From Bilabrum cf. latius (Eukaryota; Bigyra: Bicosoecida; Bigyra; Bicosoecida), in the NCBI GenBank assembly GCA_965178125.1, contig OZ237766.1, positions 558,001 through 622,000 of the forward strand: a stretch of DNA of 64,000 nt, written 5' to 3'. The notes below the pieces were generated by a model. The model saw nothing but the letters and a program-made list of their open reading frames with translations, did not search any database and was not told where the DNA came from. The position numbers were made by a program, and so were the translations under genes. Of this stretch, positions 45,201 through 55,113 are shown piece by piece. Each line of letters opens with the position of its first letter. Position 1 is the stretch's first letter.

Positions 45201-46008
45201 AGCTAAGCGACCATGTGGCCGAGTCTATTGGTAACCCCTGCATCTCTCCTGCACAGATGCCCTGACCAGTCATGACATCAGTGTTAAATTCATCACAGCC
45301 TTCTAATAGCGTACTTGCTCGACCTTTTGCTGCAAAAACTGTTTTTGACCGCGGCGGGCCCGGGCTGGAGGCACTCGCTGCGGGCGTACTCTTTCCTTCT
45401 AACATTGACCCTATCGGTTCTGTCAGCAGCGGAGCGAGCCTGTATCTACCTCCCGCGGGCTTTGAGATCAATTCAGCATTCTATGCACCGCTGATGGTTT
45501 CACCAGCGCCCGCACTTGTGGCATCGCCGGATAGGCCTGTAGCGCGGGATGAGCTTGGAGTCGATGCATCATCGGTGGTTTCCGATCTCACAAGACCGGG
45601 GGACCGTTCTGTTGCAGATGATTTGGCCCCGCCTTTTGCCCGTGTGTCCTGCATGGACTTCGAGGAGCTGCCAATGCGCGTAGAGAGCTCAGCTGATAGG
45701 CTGCCCCGTGTTGAGGTCGATGCTCGCCGTGGCGGCTACGCGCTTCCTCTAGTCAGTGCAGTGCTAGCTGTCGAACGACTGTCGGGATCAGCAGATCGAC
45801 CGGACGTGGATGATAGGCATTTCTGGACCTACTTAGCCTAAGGACGTGCACCTGGAGGAGCTTGCTGCCGAGTGCTCTACCCCGAGGAATCTAGCGGTGT
45901 GCCTTCGGCAGCCTTCAGTAGCTAGTATTTACTCTCGTCATTCCTATCCCTGCCTGAATCTGTACCTGGGTGCGCCACCCCCTTCGGAGGATCTGCCTGC
46001 TGCTCCAT
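36277..46008 (-). CDS. giant TPR-armadillo protein (3243 aa), copy B
   Basis: One frame from ATG 46008 to TAA 36277, 3244 codons, interrupted only by TAG; every independently open block in it (starts 45471, 44901, 44433, 43647, 42969, 42276, 41337, 41127, 40302, 39870) is in the same register. Order: Ser/Pro-rich N-terminus; conserved globular part near residues 365-560; Cys-rich part; TPR-like helices about residues 1015-1340 with a kinesin-light-chain-like unit (SIRQEVLGAGHPD); an Ala/Glu linker (PPAILAPSDLRAW); then degenerate ARM helices (VVEMRELLEHLEHGG) and about 25 armadillo repeats of 42 residues. TPR and ARM are protein-protein scaffolds, so an adaptor role is inferred; no enzyme motif was seen. 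Standard-code annotation would give an ARM-only protein starting near 39321. Confidence 0.75.
36290..39450 (-). repeat. armadillo array, ~25 units of 126 bp
   Basis: Units encode A-x-L-x-x-L-(V/K)-x-ML-(R/K)SSKG-x-EAE-x-A-x-AI-x-IAAGS-(D/E)-(D/G)LK-(Q)-AVV. The central units are nearly identical at DNA level, the upstream ones more diverged, which points to recent expansion by unequal exchange. In the unit at 39358 the variable position of ACAI(R)N(I)AAGS is TAG (ACAI-Q-NFAAGS). Confidence 0.92.
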
Positions 46009-46553
46009 GGAGCTGCGAAATATTAGAGCGGGGCAATCTTATCCTGACAAGGTGCTGGCTGTCACATGGCTTGGTGAACGCACGCATATCCATTCAAAAA
46101 GAAAGCGACACAGTGCGTTCCATACTCTCACGTATTCAAAGTACAGATGAGTGAGTTCTGCCTTGAACCTACAAGTATGTTCGGCCTGATGTTCGGTAGT
46201 ACTGCTTATCGCGACTACAGGAATCTGCAAGATGGTGCAACGTACAACATACATATTCAGATATTTAATCATATGGAATTTAATACCGATAGCCGCTCAG
46301 CATTGCGGCACAACATGATATTTTGAATGTCGAGGCCAAAGTGATAGTTGGTTAAATCCGACTCATTCAGATTTGCAACATAATCGTGATTCATACAATC
46401 ACAGGGCTGAAAGTAAATACATTCAAAATATCATGTGTATCACAATACGCCTTAGAGGAGTTTTGCTCACCTCAACGATCACAGAGTGTTCCGGCAGGGT
46501 CCATTTCTGGGGCTGCTTGGAGGATCGGATCATCCTTTGTAGCGTAATGATAT
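40461..46553. repeat. inverted segmental duplication D2, arm B
   Basis: Reverse-complement counterpart of 22426-28508, with about 12 kb between the arms. Homology stops at 40461 although the TPR-ARM frame continues through that point, so arm B keeps the ancestral gene structure. Confidence 0.85.
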
Positions 46554-46703
46554 TCCTCGGCGCTGCATGTCTGGGCCACGCACCAGTCAGTGTAGCATGA
46601 ACTATATCGGGTCGATGCCCTAGGGCGTGAGCTTTTCTTAAATGCATGTGCCTAAATAATGTCGTCAAGATTTATTTTATATTGAGTGTAACCGGATATG
46701 AAG
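46554..46703. other. short spacer
   Basis: Junction between inverted arm B and the R1 tail; nothing recognised. Confidence 0.3.
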
Positions 46704-48115
46704 TACAGAAATACAGAAATACATTGTTGGGTAAAGATTCCACAAGCACCCAGATGCACCGTTGCCCCCGAAGGAGTTCGAGTGATCACCTGAATCCAGA
46801 GGAGTCCTCAAACAAGGACTACAAGACCCCCGACCCTTTCAGGCCAAAGGCCCCCCAATCTCAGCCTACACCGCCGAGTCCCCTTTATTCGCCATCAATG
46901 TGGTCCCCCACAAGCCCTCAGCCTGATGCCTTCACAGGGAGAAAGCATACAGGTGCGGAGCATGTGCCCGGCACAAAGCGCGGTCCAGTCCCACATCAGG
47001 GTCCCCTGCCGGGACCCACCATTTCCTCCTCCATGACCGTCTCTGCGTCTCACGGTCCTTCAGAGAGGCTAGCATGCACGCGCTCATGCCTTTGGCCCAT
47101 TGCCTCTCTATGTCCCTTAGCAAGCCGTGGGGCTTAAACATCCGTCGCTGTAGCCGAGCGTTCGCATTGGTTGCCGCTATCAGCTCTTGCGTGGCCGTGG
47201 CGGCAAGAGCAGCCGCCGCATCGCCTCGCATCCACTGCCTGCACGTCAGCTACTCCTGCTAGCGCAGCTGGTTCCTGATCACCTGCACCACTCGGTTGGC
47301 CAGCTCCTTGACAGCTGTCCGTTCCGATGACCGCGCAATCGTACGCTCTATCCGAGTGAGTGCGTCTTCGACGATTGGCTTGGCCCTGCTGGTGCGCTCC
47401 AGCTTCTCGTCCCAAGGGTCCTGAGCGAGAGCTGTCTTCGCCCATGCTTTCCGGAGAGAGGCAGGGGACCTCCCTCTATTCTGATCCGCATCATCGGGTT
47501 GCCACGGTCTCGTGCCGGCATGATGGTCATGCTCGGCCCGCTCCATCTGCTCTACCGCGGTGCCCATCACTTGAAGGTTGGGCGTGCCCTGTTGCGGGTA
47601 TTGTCCAGCTCGGATGCGCAGAATTCGTCTTCCTTGGTGGCCGTATTCCTGCACCACCGCTGCTGTTGGCATGGCTCCTGGTCCGAAGGCATACCGTCCC
47701 TTCGTTGCGTACCGGTTAAGCATGACCACTCCGAGCGCGGCGCTCTCCCGGTCCTAATCCGACAGTGCCGGATCGTGCGAGCATCCCAGGCTCAGGCTTG
47801 TGAACGATCGGTCAGCAGCTCCGGATTTGGATTTCCTCCACTTTGTGACTTTTTTTGCAGTCTCCTGGCATCCCAGCCAGTCCTTCGCGTCATCGATCCG
47901 TTGGGTCCACCCTGCCATCTTGATCCTGAATCCCAGTGCCAGCGCAGCCCCGAGTGGGCCTGTCTGTACTGGTGGTCCCTGCAGGAATCGGCCCTGGTGG
48001 ATGAACCTGGCCGCAACATCAAGGCCCTTCTTCGAGGGACCATGAAGTTTGGGGGGGATCTGATATTTTGTGAACTCAACTCAAAAGCGCACGCTATCAC
48101 GAAGAAACATCTGGA
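46704..48115 (-). mobile_element. R1 element, inverted copy
   Basis: Reverse-complement of 15.84-17.29 kb. Its 3' tail reads (CAGAAATA)n at 46704-46722 followed by CATTGTTGGGT. Its 5' part differs from the plus copy around 48040, where a GATCTGATATTTTGTGAAC sequence begins. The (-) frame inside is open to TGA 46932. Confidence 0.65.
46932..47918 (-). CDS. R1 protein, open copy
   Basis: Same protein as 15921-17054 but without its TAA: CAA is present at the homologous codon. From ATG 47918 (MAGWTQRIDDAKDWLG) it gives 328 residues and reads TAG at 47259 and 47250 (LR-Q-QE-Q-LTC), plus one TAG near 47756 where the 16-kb copy has TGG. The frame is open further upstream to about 48072 without an ATG, so this copy may be 5'-truncated. 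Function unknown; ORF1-like RNA-binding protein of a retroelement is a guess based on the tail and truncations. Confidence 0.5.
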
Positions 48116-48487
48116 ACGAGGGCCCGGGACCTACCAGACTTCACGCTTCAGCTGCAATGGCCTAAGCCACCTAAGCTCCACCCTGGGGACCCATTTCCCC
48201 ATGGGGAGCGTCAGCATTCACGTTCCCTCCGGCGCCCGCTGCCGGCACCCCGTCCTGCTGCCCGTTCTGAGCCAACCCTGCCTTGACGTTGGCGATCGCC
48301 ACGGCGAGGTTGTTGTTTTCGGCTGCCCCTACAGCCAGGCTGGCAAAGTCCTCTCGGATCGCCCTTGCGAGCGCCCGTTTGGCCTTCGCTGCAGCCCTCC
48401 TCGATCCCTTCGACAGCAGGACCATGAAGTTTTCCAGATAACTATAACGTGCACGTTTGAGTTCAACAAAATATCAGATCCCCCTTT
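48050..48487. repeat. short inverted repeats around the RT fragment
   Basis: GGGGGGATCTGATATTTTGT at 48052-48071 is matched in reverse complement at about 48467-48487 (ACAAAATATCAGATCCCCC). They enclose about 400 bp and could be the ends of a small TIR element. Confidence 0.5.
48116..48418 (-). mobile_element. RT element 3' fragment
   Basis: Near-identical to 17316-17585: codes (minus) ALARAIREDFASLAVGAA and QNGQQDGVPAAGAGGN and ends with the same tail GAAGCG-TGA. Only the last ~300 bp of the element remain, inserted next to R1; GACCATGAAGTTT occurs on both sides (48038 and 48421), perhaps a target-site duplication. Confidence 0.6.
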
Positions 48488-48626
48488 AGTTCGGTATGCA
48501 AGGCATCAAAGTGACCCTACAGTAAGCTTTCTGCAATCAAAGGTCTACATCTACATAAATTTTCTGCAACCTCTTTTGCTTGTACCTTTTGTTGCCTGCT
48601 GACGCTTGCGAAGGCCTCAGCAAGAT

Positions 48627-51521
48627 ATGAGTTCTTCTATCGTACAGCTTCCCGAGGGATGGACGCTACACACTAGCTCAAAGTCAGGCCGGCGATATGT
48701 GTTCAATAGCAACACTGGGACTTCAATATGGCTCATCGGGCAGTCTGACCGGGCTGTCATCGGCTCCCGTGAAGTCGGTATTGAGACGGCATGCGCTGAG
48801 CTTCTGCAGAAGAAATTGCCGCCAAAGCAAGAAAGCAAGCAGCCAGCTGTAGCCGCCAATAATCTAGCCCCTGCCTTTCCTCTTGGACATATTGGCCGGT
48901 TGAGCCGGCGCATTGCTGAGTTATGGATGATGGGGTCGTGTGAAGGTGCGATGGCTCAAATGCTGCACCCCACGGATAGGAACGGCATAAAAAACCCGAC
49001 TAGTGAAGCAGTTTAGTGCTGGGATAAGTACCATTCAAAGGAGAGCACGCTACTAGATGAGCTTCGCGCTATCTTTGAGAAGCATGGTATGCTGTTCGAT
49101 GCCAGCAGGCAGAGGCTGGTTCCTGCCACTCGCGGTCTGGACAAACCGCCACCGAACATATTCTGGACTTTTATACCGCATGCAGCCAGAGTGATTGGGG
49201 CGGAGCCCCCGAATTGGAGGTGGGAAGAATGCACGAGGCAAGCCGACTCTCAGCTGCGTCCGTTCCACGTGCCCTCGTCTCGCGAAGAAATGCATGCTCG
49301 CATGCAACTGGAGGGCAGATCGAAGCAGCAGGGGGAGCGTTAGTCTACCACGCCTGACCTCGGCCTATCAGGTGGCGCGATAGAGCCTGCCCGTCGAGCA
49401 CTGTACGACTAGAGCATCGCACAGACCAGCATGGACTCATTCGTAGACGCTCAGTGGCCCGTCCCCCAACAGGTCAATGAGGCGGTGCGCAGCTACGTGC
49501 ACCAGATCATATCGCCGGAGACGGCGAGACATTCCCAGACCACCGATATTCTGCGGGGGGCGCTGCCCGTCCGCTGCATGGGAGCAGTCCCCACCCGAAC
49601 TGTCGTGGTGGGTGCTGGCAGCTGCCCACCCGTGAGTGTGCGACACGGGGAACGAAACCAGGCGCAGGGGAAAGGAGCACCGGGGAGTGGGTCAATGGAA
49701 CGTCCCGATCGATCCAAGAATTCAGTGGTCAATGTGCCGGTTGATGTTTCCGCCCGTACCGGCGTTCCGTTCGGGGCAGCCATCAACGCCGCCATTCAAA
49801 GCGCCCTCAGCAACGCATCCGCTCGTCATGCAGCCGTGGATCTGGTGCTGCTAGATCTGGAGCAGCCGACCGGTCGCAAGGAAACGGTCGAATTGGACCC
49901 GATGGTTCCCAGCCAGCCGCTTATGCTCGGCCCCTACCTGTTCGCCATGTCTCCAGCCCAGCTTAGGCACTGCAACGGCGTCAGCAGAACCGCTCGCAAT
50001 GGAGGGGAAGCGGCCCAGTCGCTGCTCGCTCGGATCTCAGCCACCATGGGCGTGGTAACAACGCCCGCGGGAGCCCCTGCCCTGCAGCCCATCGCCCCTG
50101 ACCAGGACTTCTGGCGCAACGGGCTCGCGGATCACGCTGCCGACCCCAGGCTGAGGGACGGCCGTATCGTACCGGCGATTCCGCTGGAACACCGCAACGC
50201 CCCGCTGGTCTCGCATGGCTGGCTCAGCTCGGACACCAAGAGCATGCTTGCGGCAGCGGTAGCAGTGGCTGACTCGAACGTCGTGCTGGAGCTGGGTGCC
50301 TGGTATGGACTGTCCACCCGTCACATGCTGCGCATTCGTGCTGACGTGGAGATATGGTCTGCAGACTGGTACAAGGCCCCTGCAATGATCAACTACCGCC
50401 TGAGTCGGCTGACACCGTCGGACAAGTTGTTCTTCAACCATCCCAGGATGGACTGCTTCCTGGCCGGGGTCTCTGCCACCATGGCTGAGCAGCAGCAGCA
50501 AGTCCTACCCTCGCCGAAATCAACGTCGTCCCATGCAGCTGCGGTTTCTTCCTCTTCGTCTTCATCGCTGCTTGGAGCCTCAGGAGCGAGTGCTGGTGGA
50601 GCGACCGCGCAAGAGGCCCCGCGCCAGGCGGTTATGGCCATGAAGATGGACGCAAACGAGGCAATTCGTCACGCGAGCCGGATTGGCATCAAGCCTGGGG
50701 TCGTGTTCATCGACTGCGAGAAGAAGACTGGTCCTCTCATTGGGATGCTGCGGGCAATCCGCTCGTCCTTCCCCGACGCGATCATCGTGGGGGACGACTA
50801 CATATACCCTTCCGTCCGGAAGGCCGTGGCGGCAGTCGTTGGAACTAGGGCTGTCGCGGGGGAGGAAGCCTACTGCATCGCGCCTCCGGGCCTGGTCGGC
50901 GCGTTCAAGGCACAGTGGAAGCTGGACGAGGCTGCATGCAGGCCCAGTGCCGCGCACCTGGCGTGCAAGGACAAGCTTGAGGTGAAGCGCGGGCGGCCGG
51001 ACGCGGCAGCGGCAGTTGCTATGCTGCCGGGCCTCGTTAGATCGTCTTGCTGGAGCCAGGCAGCGGCGGCAATATCTGGTGCGGGCCCGGGCTCGGCCGA
51101 CGCAGAGTCGACCAAGGCGATTGGAGCTTCAGACGATGAGGGCGGACTCGGAAGCAAGCGATCCCGCTAGCCTATGGCTGCTTCCGGCGCAGAAGGGGAG
51201 CACGGCGGCGGGGCAGGGAAGGGAACGGCGGAGACAGAGCACGAGCCCGCTCTGAAGAGGTCTCGAACAGACGCAGCGGCAAGCGGTGAAGGCAAGGAAG
51301 GAAGCGATTCCCAGCTGAGCGAAGATGCCCTCTCCGTGTTCTTGCCGGGGTCCCTGGCCCGGTCTGCGATGCACTGCATTGCAGAGAGCAGGGACATAGC
51401 TGCGCTGGTCGAGAACTGGGGCCGCCTGTTCAAGCCCTTGCCGCGCTGCAAAGTGCCGGTACTCAACGCGGCTCTTCTATCCCCGTTAGACTATTTGTCG
51501 CACCACGTCAAGTTTGGTTGA
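48627..51521 (+). CDS. WW-domain protein with methyltransferase-like fold, copy 2
   Basis: Same length and domain layout as 6310-9204: WW domain at residues 9-38, SAM motif I VVLELGAWYGLSTRHML, then VVFIDCEKKTG and IIVGDDYIYP; TGA stop. TAG codons are conserved at 49014, 49341, 49410 and 51168, which argues that they are ordinary sense codons and not chance stops. Amino-acid changes from copy 1 are few (for example PGSGSMERP for PGIGSIERP). Both copies are open under UAG = Gln, so either or both may be functional. Confidence 0.75.
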
Positions 51522-52307
51522 AAAGCAGCCTGCGATCTGCTCCCAAGGCTTACACGACTCACTAGTGATGAGTTGTTTTTTCCAAGGTGTTCATAAAATG
51601 TGGTGGTCGTTCCAGAGCACCAGGGGGCATATGATATTTTATTGAAGAAAGTCGCATCATTAGCAATAAGCTGTGGCATCAATGATCCGAATTCAATAGA
51701 CTAATCATAATCACTTTCAAAACCTTGCCTCGGAGCTCTAATTAAGACTTCCGAGCCCACTTAACATAGTTCTGAAATACTTGGACCCCGTCGCAGTGGG
51801 GTTGTGGGGCAATTTAAAGCTCTTGGAGCATCGGGCTCGATGGCTTCACGATCGGCATCCCAGCTCCTTTCCAATTCCAGCTTTGATCAAGCTGTTGCCA
51901 GCTTGATTTCCACCGGAGGTCTCGTATGCTCTCCAACACTGGCCAGACGAGAGCTCCGTGAGCTCCGCTGGTTGAAGTAATCAGTTTAGCCGAGTCATGG
52001 GCATCATCTGCCACCGCCATGAGGCCCGTTTCGCTGCACACTGCCAGCCTCTTTGCAAGCCGTTCCCTTACTGCATTTCAGGCTACTGATGTGGACCGGA
52101 TGGGCCTCTGAAGCGACACCAAAGCCAAAAAAGGCAATACAAATTTGAATTCGCAGGGTCGTTGACGTCGTAGTCTGCAGGGTATACATCAGGCGAGACG
52201 TCTGGCCACTCCCACTCAGTCGCGTCGTCTTTGCTGCCTGCCAGGCCGCCACTCCCCTTGTTCACCTCGCCCTAGTGGTCCGACCCATCTCTCCTGTGAT
52301 CCCATCC
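51522..52307. other. spacer, as at 9205-9990
   Basis: Copy 2 of the spacer with the same possible minus-strand exons (ending at TAA 51814). Conservation reflects recent duplication and is not evidence of function. Confidence 0.3.
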
Positions 52308-54713
52308 TCAAAAATTGCTCCCCGTGCGCCTGTTTGCGCCCCCGCCCCCCTTCGGCGGCACCCGCCGGCGAGCGCGCAGCACTGACGACACCCGAGCCGG
52401 GTCCTCGCCCGCCCCCGCCCCCTCCCCCTCCCCCTCCCCCCTCTCTCTGCCGCCACTGATATCCCGTCCTGTTCCCTAGTCCTAGTCCTAGTCCAGCTGC
52501 GGCCCGTCGCTGCCACCGTGCCCCCTGCTGGCCGAGAGGAGGTGCCAATACGCCGCGCACCGCTGCTGCACCTCCTCAGGAGGACCGATCCCGTCTTTGG
52601 CCACCCTGCCGCCGGACAGGCACACCACCTGGTCTGCCACCTGGGCCGCCTGCTGGATGTGGTGCGAAATCAGCACCACCGTGCGATGATTCTCGACAGC
52701 CTCCCTTCTCAGCTGCTGCAGCATCTCGGCTGCATCGGGCGCGTCATAGCTTGCGTCAGGCTCATCCACCACCAGAACAGGGGCGTTGGACAGCAGCAGC
52801 CGAGCGAAGGCCAGCCTCCCTGCCTCCCCTCCAGACAACTTCACCCCGGTCGGGCCCATGAGGGTGCCCCACCCCTGCGGCCAGCTGGCGCTCACGTCCC
52901 CCAGACCCACCTCGTCTGCCAGCCGTGCCGCTTCGTCCTCCACGAGGTCGGCGCTGGCCAAGCGAAGGTTCTCTAGTGCAGTTGCAACCAGCACGTGGGC
53001 GTGCTGCGGTGCAGACGCGATCAGGCGCCGCGCATCCATCAGCGGAACCTACCTGGTGTCGATCCCCCCCACCCTCACCGCCCCCTCCTGGGGGCATCGC
53101 ATCCCGCTCAGCAGCCCAATGAGCGTGCTCTTGCCTGCCCCGTTGCCCCCGCACACAAGGGTCACCGTCCCGGGCTCGCACCGGAAAGACACGCCCAGCA
53201 CTCCCCGCTCGCCCTATACGGACTCGGAGTCACCTTGGTTGTTCCCTGTGCGATGCACGAACCGCGCAGCCTCCACCTCAAGCACGACACCACCCTGTTC
53301 GCCACCCCCTTGCATCGTCTTCTCCGCTCTTCCCCCGCTCCTCATCCTCCTCGTCTACATGCCCTGCACCAGGCCCCGCACTCGCCTGGCTGCAGCCCCG
53401 TCAGGATCCATGTCGGGACAGCGGGCGCAATGGTCCGTGCCAGGGCCAAGGCGCAGTGTGACGAGTGCACCCTGCGAACCATCCTGCTCCTTCCTCATCT
53501 CCTCTCCACCTTCCTCCTCGTCCTTCTTGTTCTTCTTTCGGCCATCCAGGGGTTGATCCGATCCACCGGTGGACTCGGCCTGCCTTCCCCCCTGCACCTG
53601 CCTGCCCTCCTCCAGCATACCGTGGAGGTGCTGCAGCACGCCCATCTGCGCCCCCGCCCCCGCAATGGCCCTCCTGACCCTTCCCATGGGCACGAACAGC
53701 CGGTCCACGTTCCCCCACAGAGCAGAGCAGTCCCCCACGGTCATATCCCCTGCCAGCACTCGAGCCCCCGCCATGTACACGCAGGCCAGCAAAGTGCCCG
53801 CGTGCACCATCTGCTGCATGGTGGCAGATACCTGCGTGGCCGTCCAACCGGCTGCCTTCGCCTCCTGTTGCTTCCTGAAGGCAGCCCCCACCCGAGCCCT
53901 CACCTGATCCTCCCCGCACAGGCCCTTGATGGTGGCCGCACCCTGGACAGCGTCTGTCAGCAGCTGGGCCTGCCCCACTGAACGGGTGAGCCAGCGGCTC
54001 TTCATAACCTGCTCAGCCTGCGCACCTAGGTGCAGGACCAGCCCATCGGCCAGCACGCCCAGCAGGATGGCCCCGGCCACGTTGGGGAGCCGGTAGCGGA
54101 CGAGCACACGGTAGCACGTGTACACGACGCCCCCAACTGCAGGCAGGACCGTCCAAAGCGTCGAGTCAACGATGCGGTATCCAGCTGGCAGTGCGCGAGT
54201 GACGGTGGTCGCCACGTGACCTGCTTTCCTGGATTCCAGCCAGTCCGCATCGGACGCGAGGATCCGGTCCAGCAGCTTGCCACCGATGCCCTCTTCGACG
54301 ACCAGACGGGCGCGGTACTGCAGGTAGTACCTCAGCTCATCGCACCCTCGCACCAGCACTATACAAAGTCCGTACCAAGCGAATACGCTGGCAAATTCGC
54401 TGTACCTGGCAGCTGCATCTGTGCTGCAGTCCTTGTTGTTGCAGAGGACGGTGCTCGCTAAGATGTCCAAAGCCTGCCCCCTGAGGACCGGCGCATAAAA
54501 CCTAGAAGCGTACGATGCGATCAGGCATATCCAGACAGATACAATGTATGCTGCAGACTCCTGCAAGACGAAAGTTAAGCAGGTGCAGCATTCTGATTCA
54601 TTCAAGAAGCATGCATGCACTCGGAACCACCTAGGCCTACGCCCAGGCTAGCGGTACTCACAACTGTGCTCGGCAAAGCATAGGGCTGGACAAACTCCCA
54701 CACAAAGAGCCAT
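52308..54713 (-). CDS. ABC half transporter (TMD-NBD), copy 2
   Basis: 801 residues from ATG 54713 to TGA 52308. An exporter-type membrane domain with several hydrophobic helices (FVLQESAAYIVSVWICLI; FAWYGLCIVLV; NVAGAILLGVLADGLVLHL) precedes one NBD: Walker A GGNGAGKSTL, signature LSGGEAGRLAFARLLL, Walker B VLVVDEPD, H-loop ISHH. Half transporters dimerise; substrate unknown. TAG at 54648, 53355, 53214, 53049, 52488, 52482 and 52476 read as Gln. The one at 53049 lies in VDTR-Q-VPLMDARRL, where exporters usually have a polar residue (D, E, N, Q, S). The last three alternate with Asp (LDQDQDQG). Membrane topology was judged by eye. Confidence 0.85.
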
Positions 54714-54866
54714 GGGACCATTTACGGTTAAAGCAAAGTATTTTTGTCTGTAGACCTAACAGCTAGGGTACGCCGCGGCAACGGTACGAACGCGAGGATA
54801 TGGACCACGTGCGGCCGTGTCCAGCCGTCACAACAAAACCTATCGAAAGTTCAACAAAGTTCTTCA

Positions 54867-55060
54867 TCAACTTCCGGATCCAATCACTGCGCGCCTGTCC
54901 CTACGTTCGCCCGTTTGGCCTTCGCTACAGCCCTCATCGATCCCTTCGAGACAAAATCGAGGATCTCTGAGTGGTCCTGCATGACTTGTAAGTGCATAGA
55001 GTGGAATATACGGTGTTCCCCGCGAACATGGCCGGGAGTCCTGACGTGTAGCGTGTGTTT
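54867..55060 (-). mobile_element. RT element 3' fragment with dispersed repeat
   Basis: 54899-55030 matches the RT element near 17.55-17.66 kb and 15.56-15.66 kb (minus-strand QDHS-x-ILDFVSKGS). 54867-54900 matches 13868-13902. A decayed fragment directly upstream of the ABCC gene. Confidence 0.5.
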
Positions 55061-55113
55061 TTCGAAAACCAGATACCCACCAGTCACCTCAGAAACGTGC
55101 TGGAAAGGTATCG

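Larger units (their letters stand above)
48594..54829 (+). repeat. segmental duplication block D1, copy 2
   Basis: Direct duplicate of 6278-12495, offset about 42.32 kb. Differences are scattered single bases plus small indels, for example six extra bases in a CCCCCG run near 52415 and the one-base difference in the ABC N-terminus. Confidence 0.85.
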
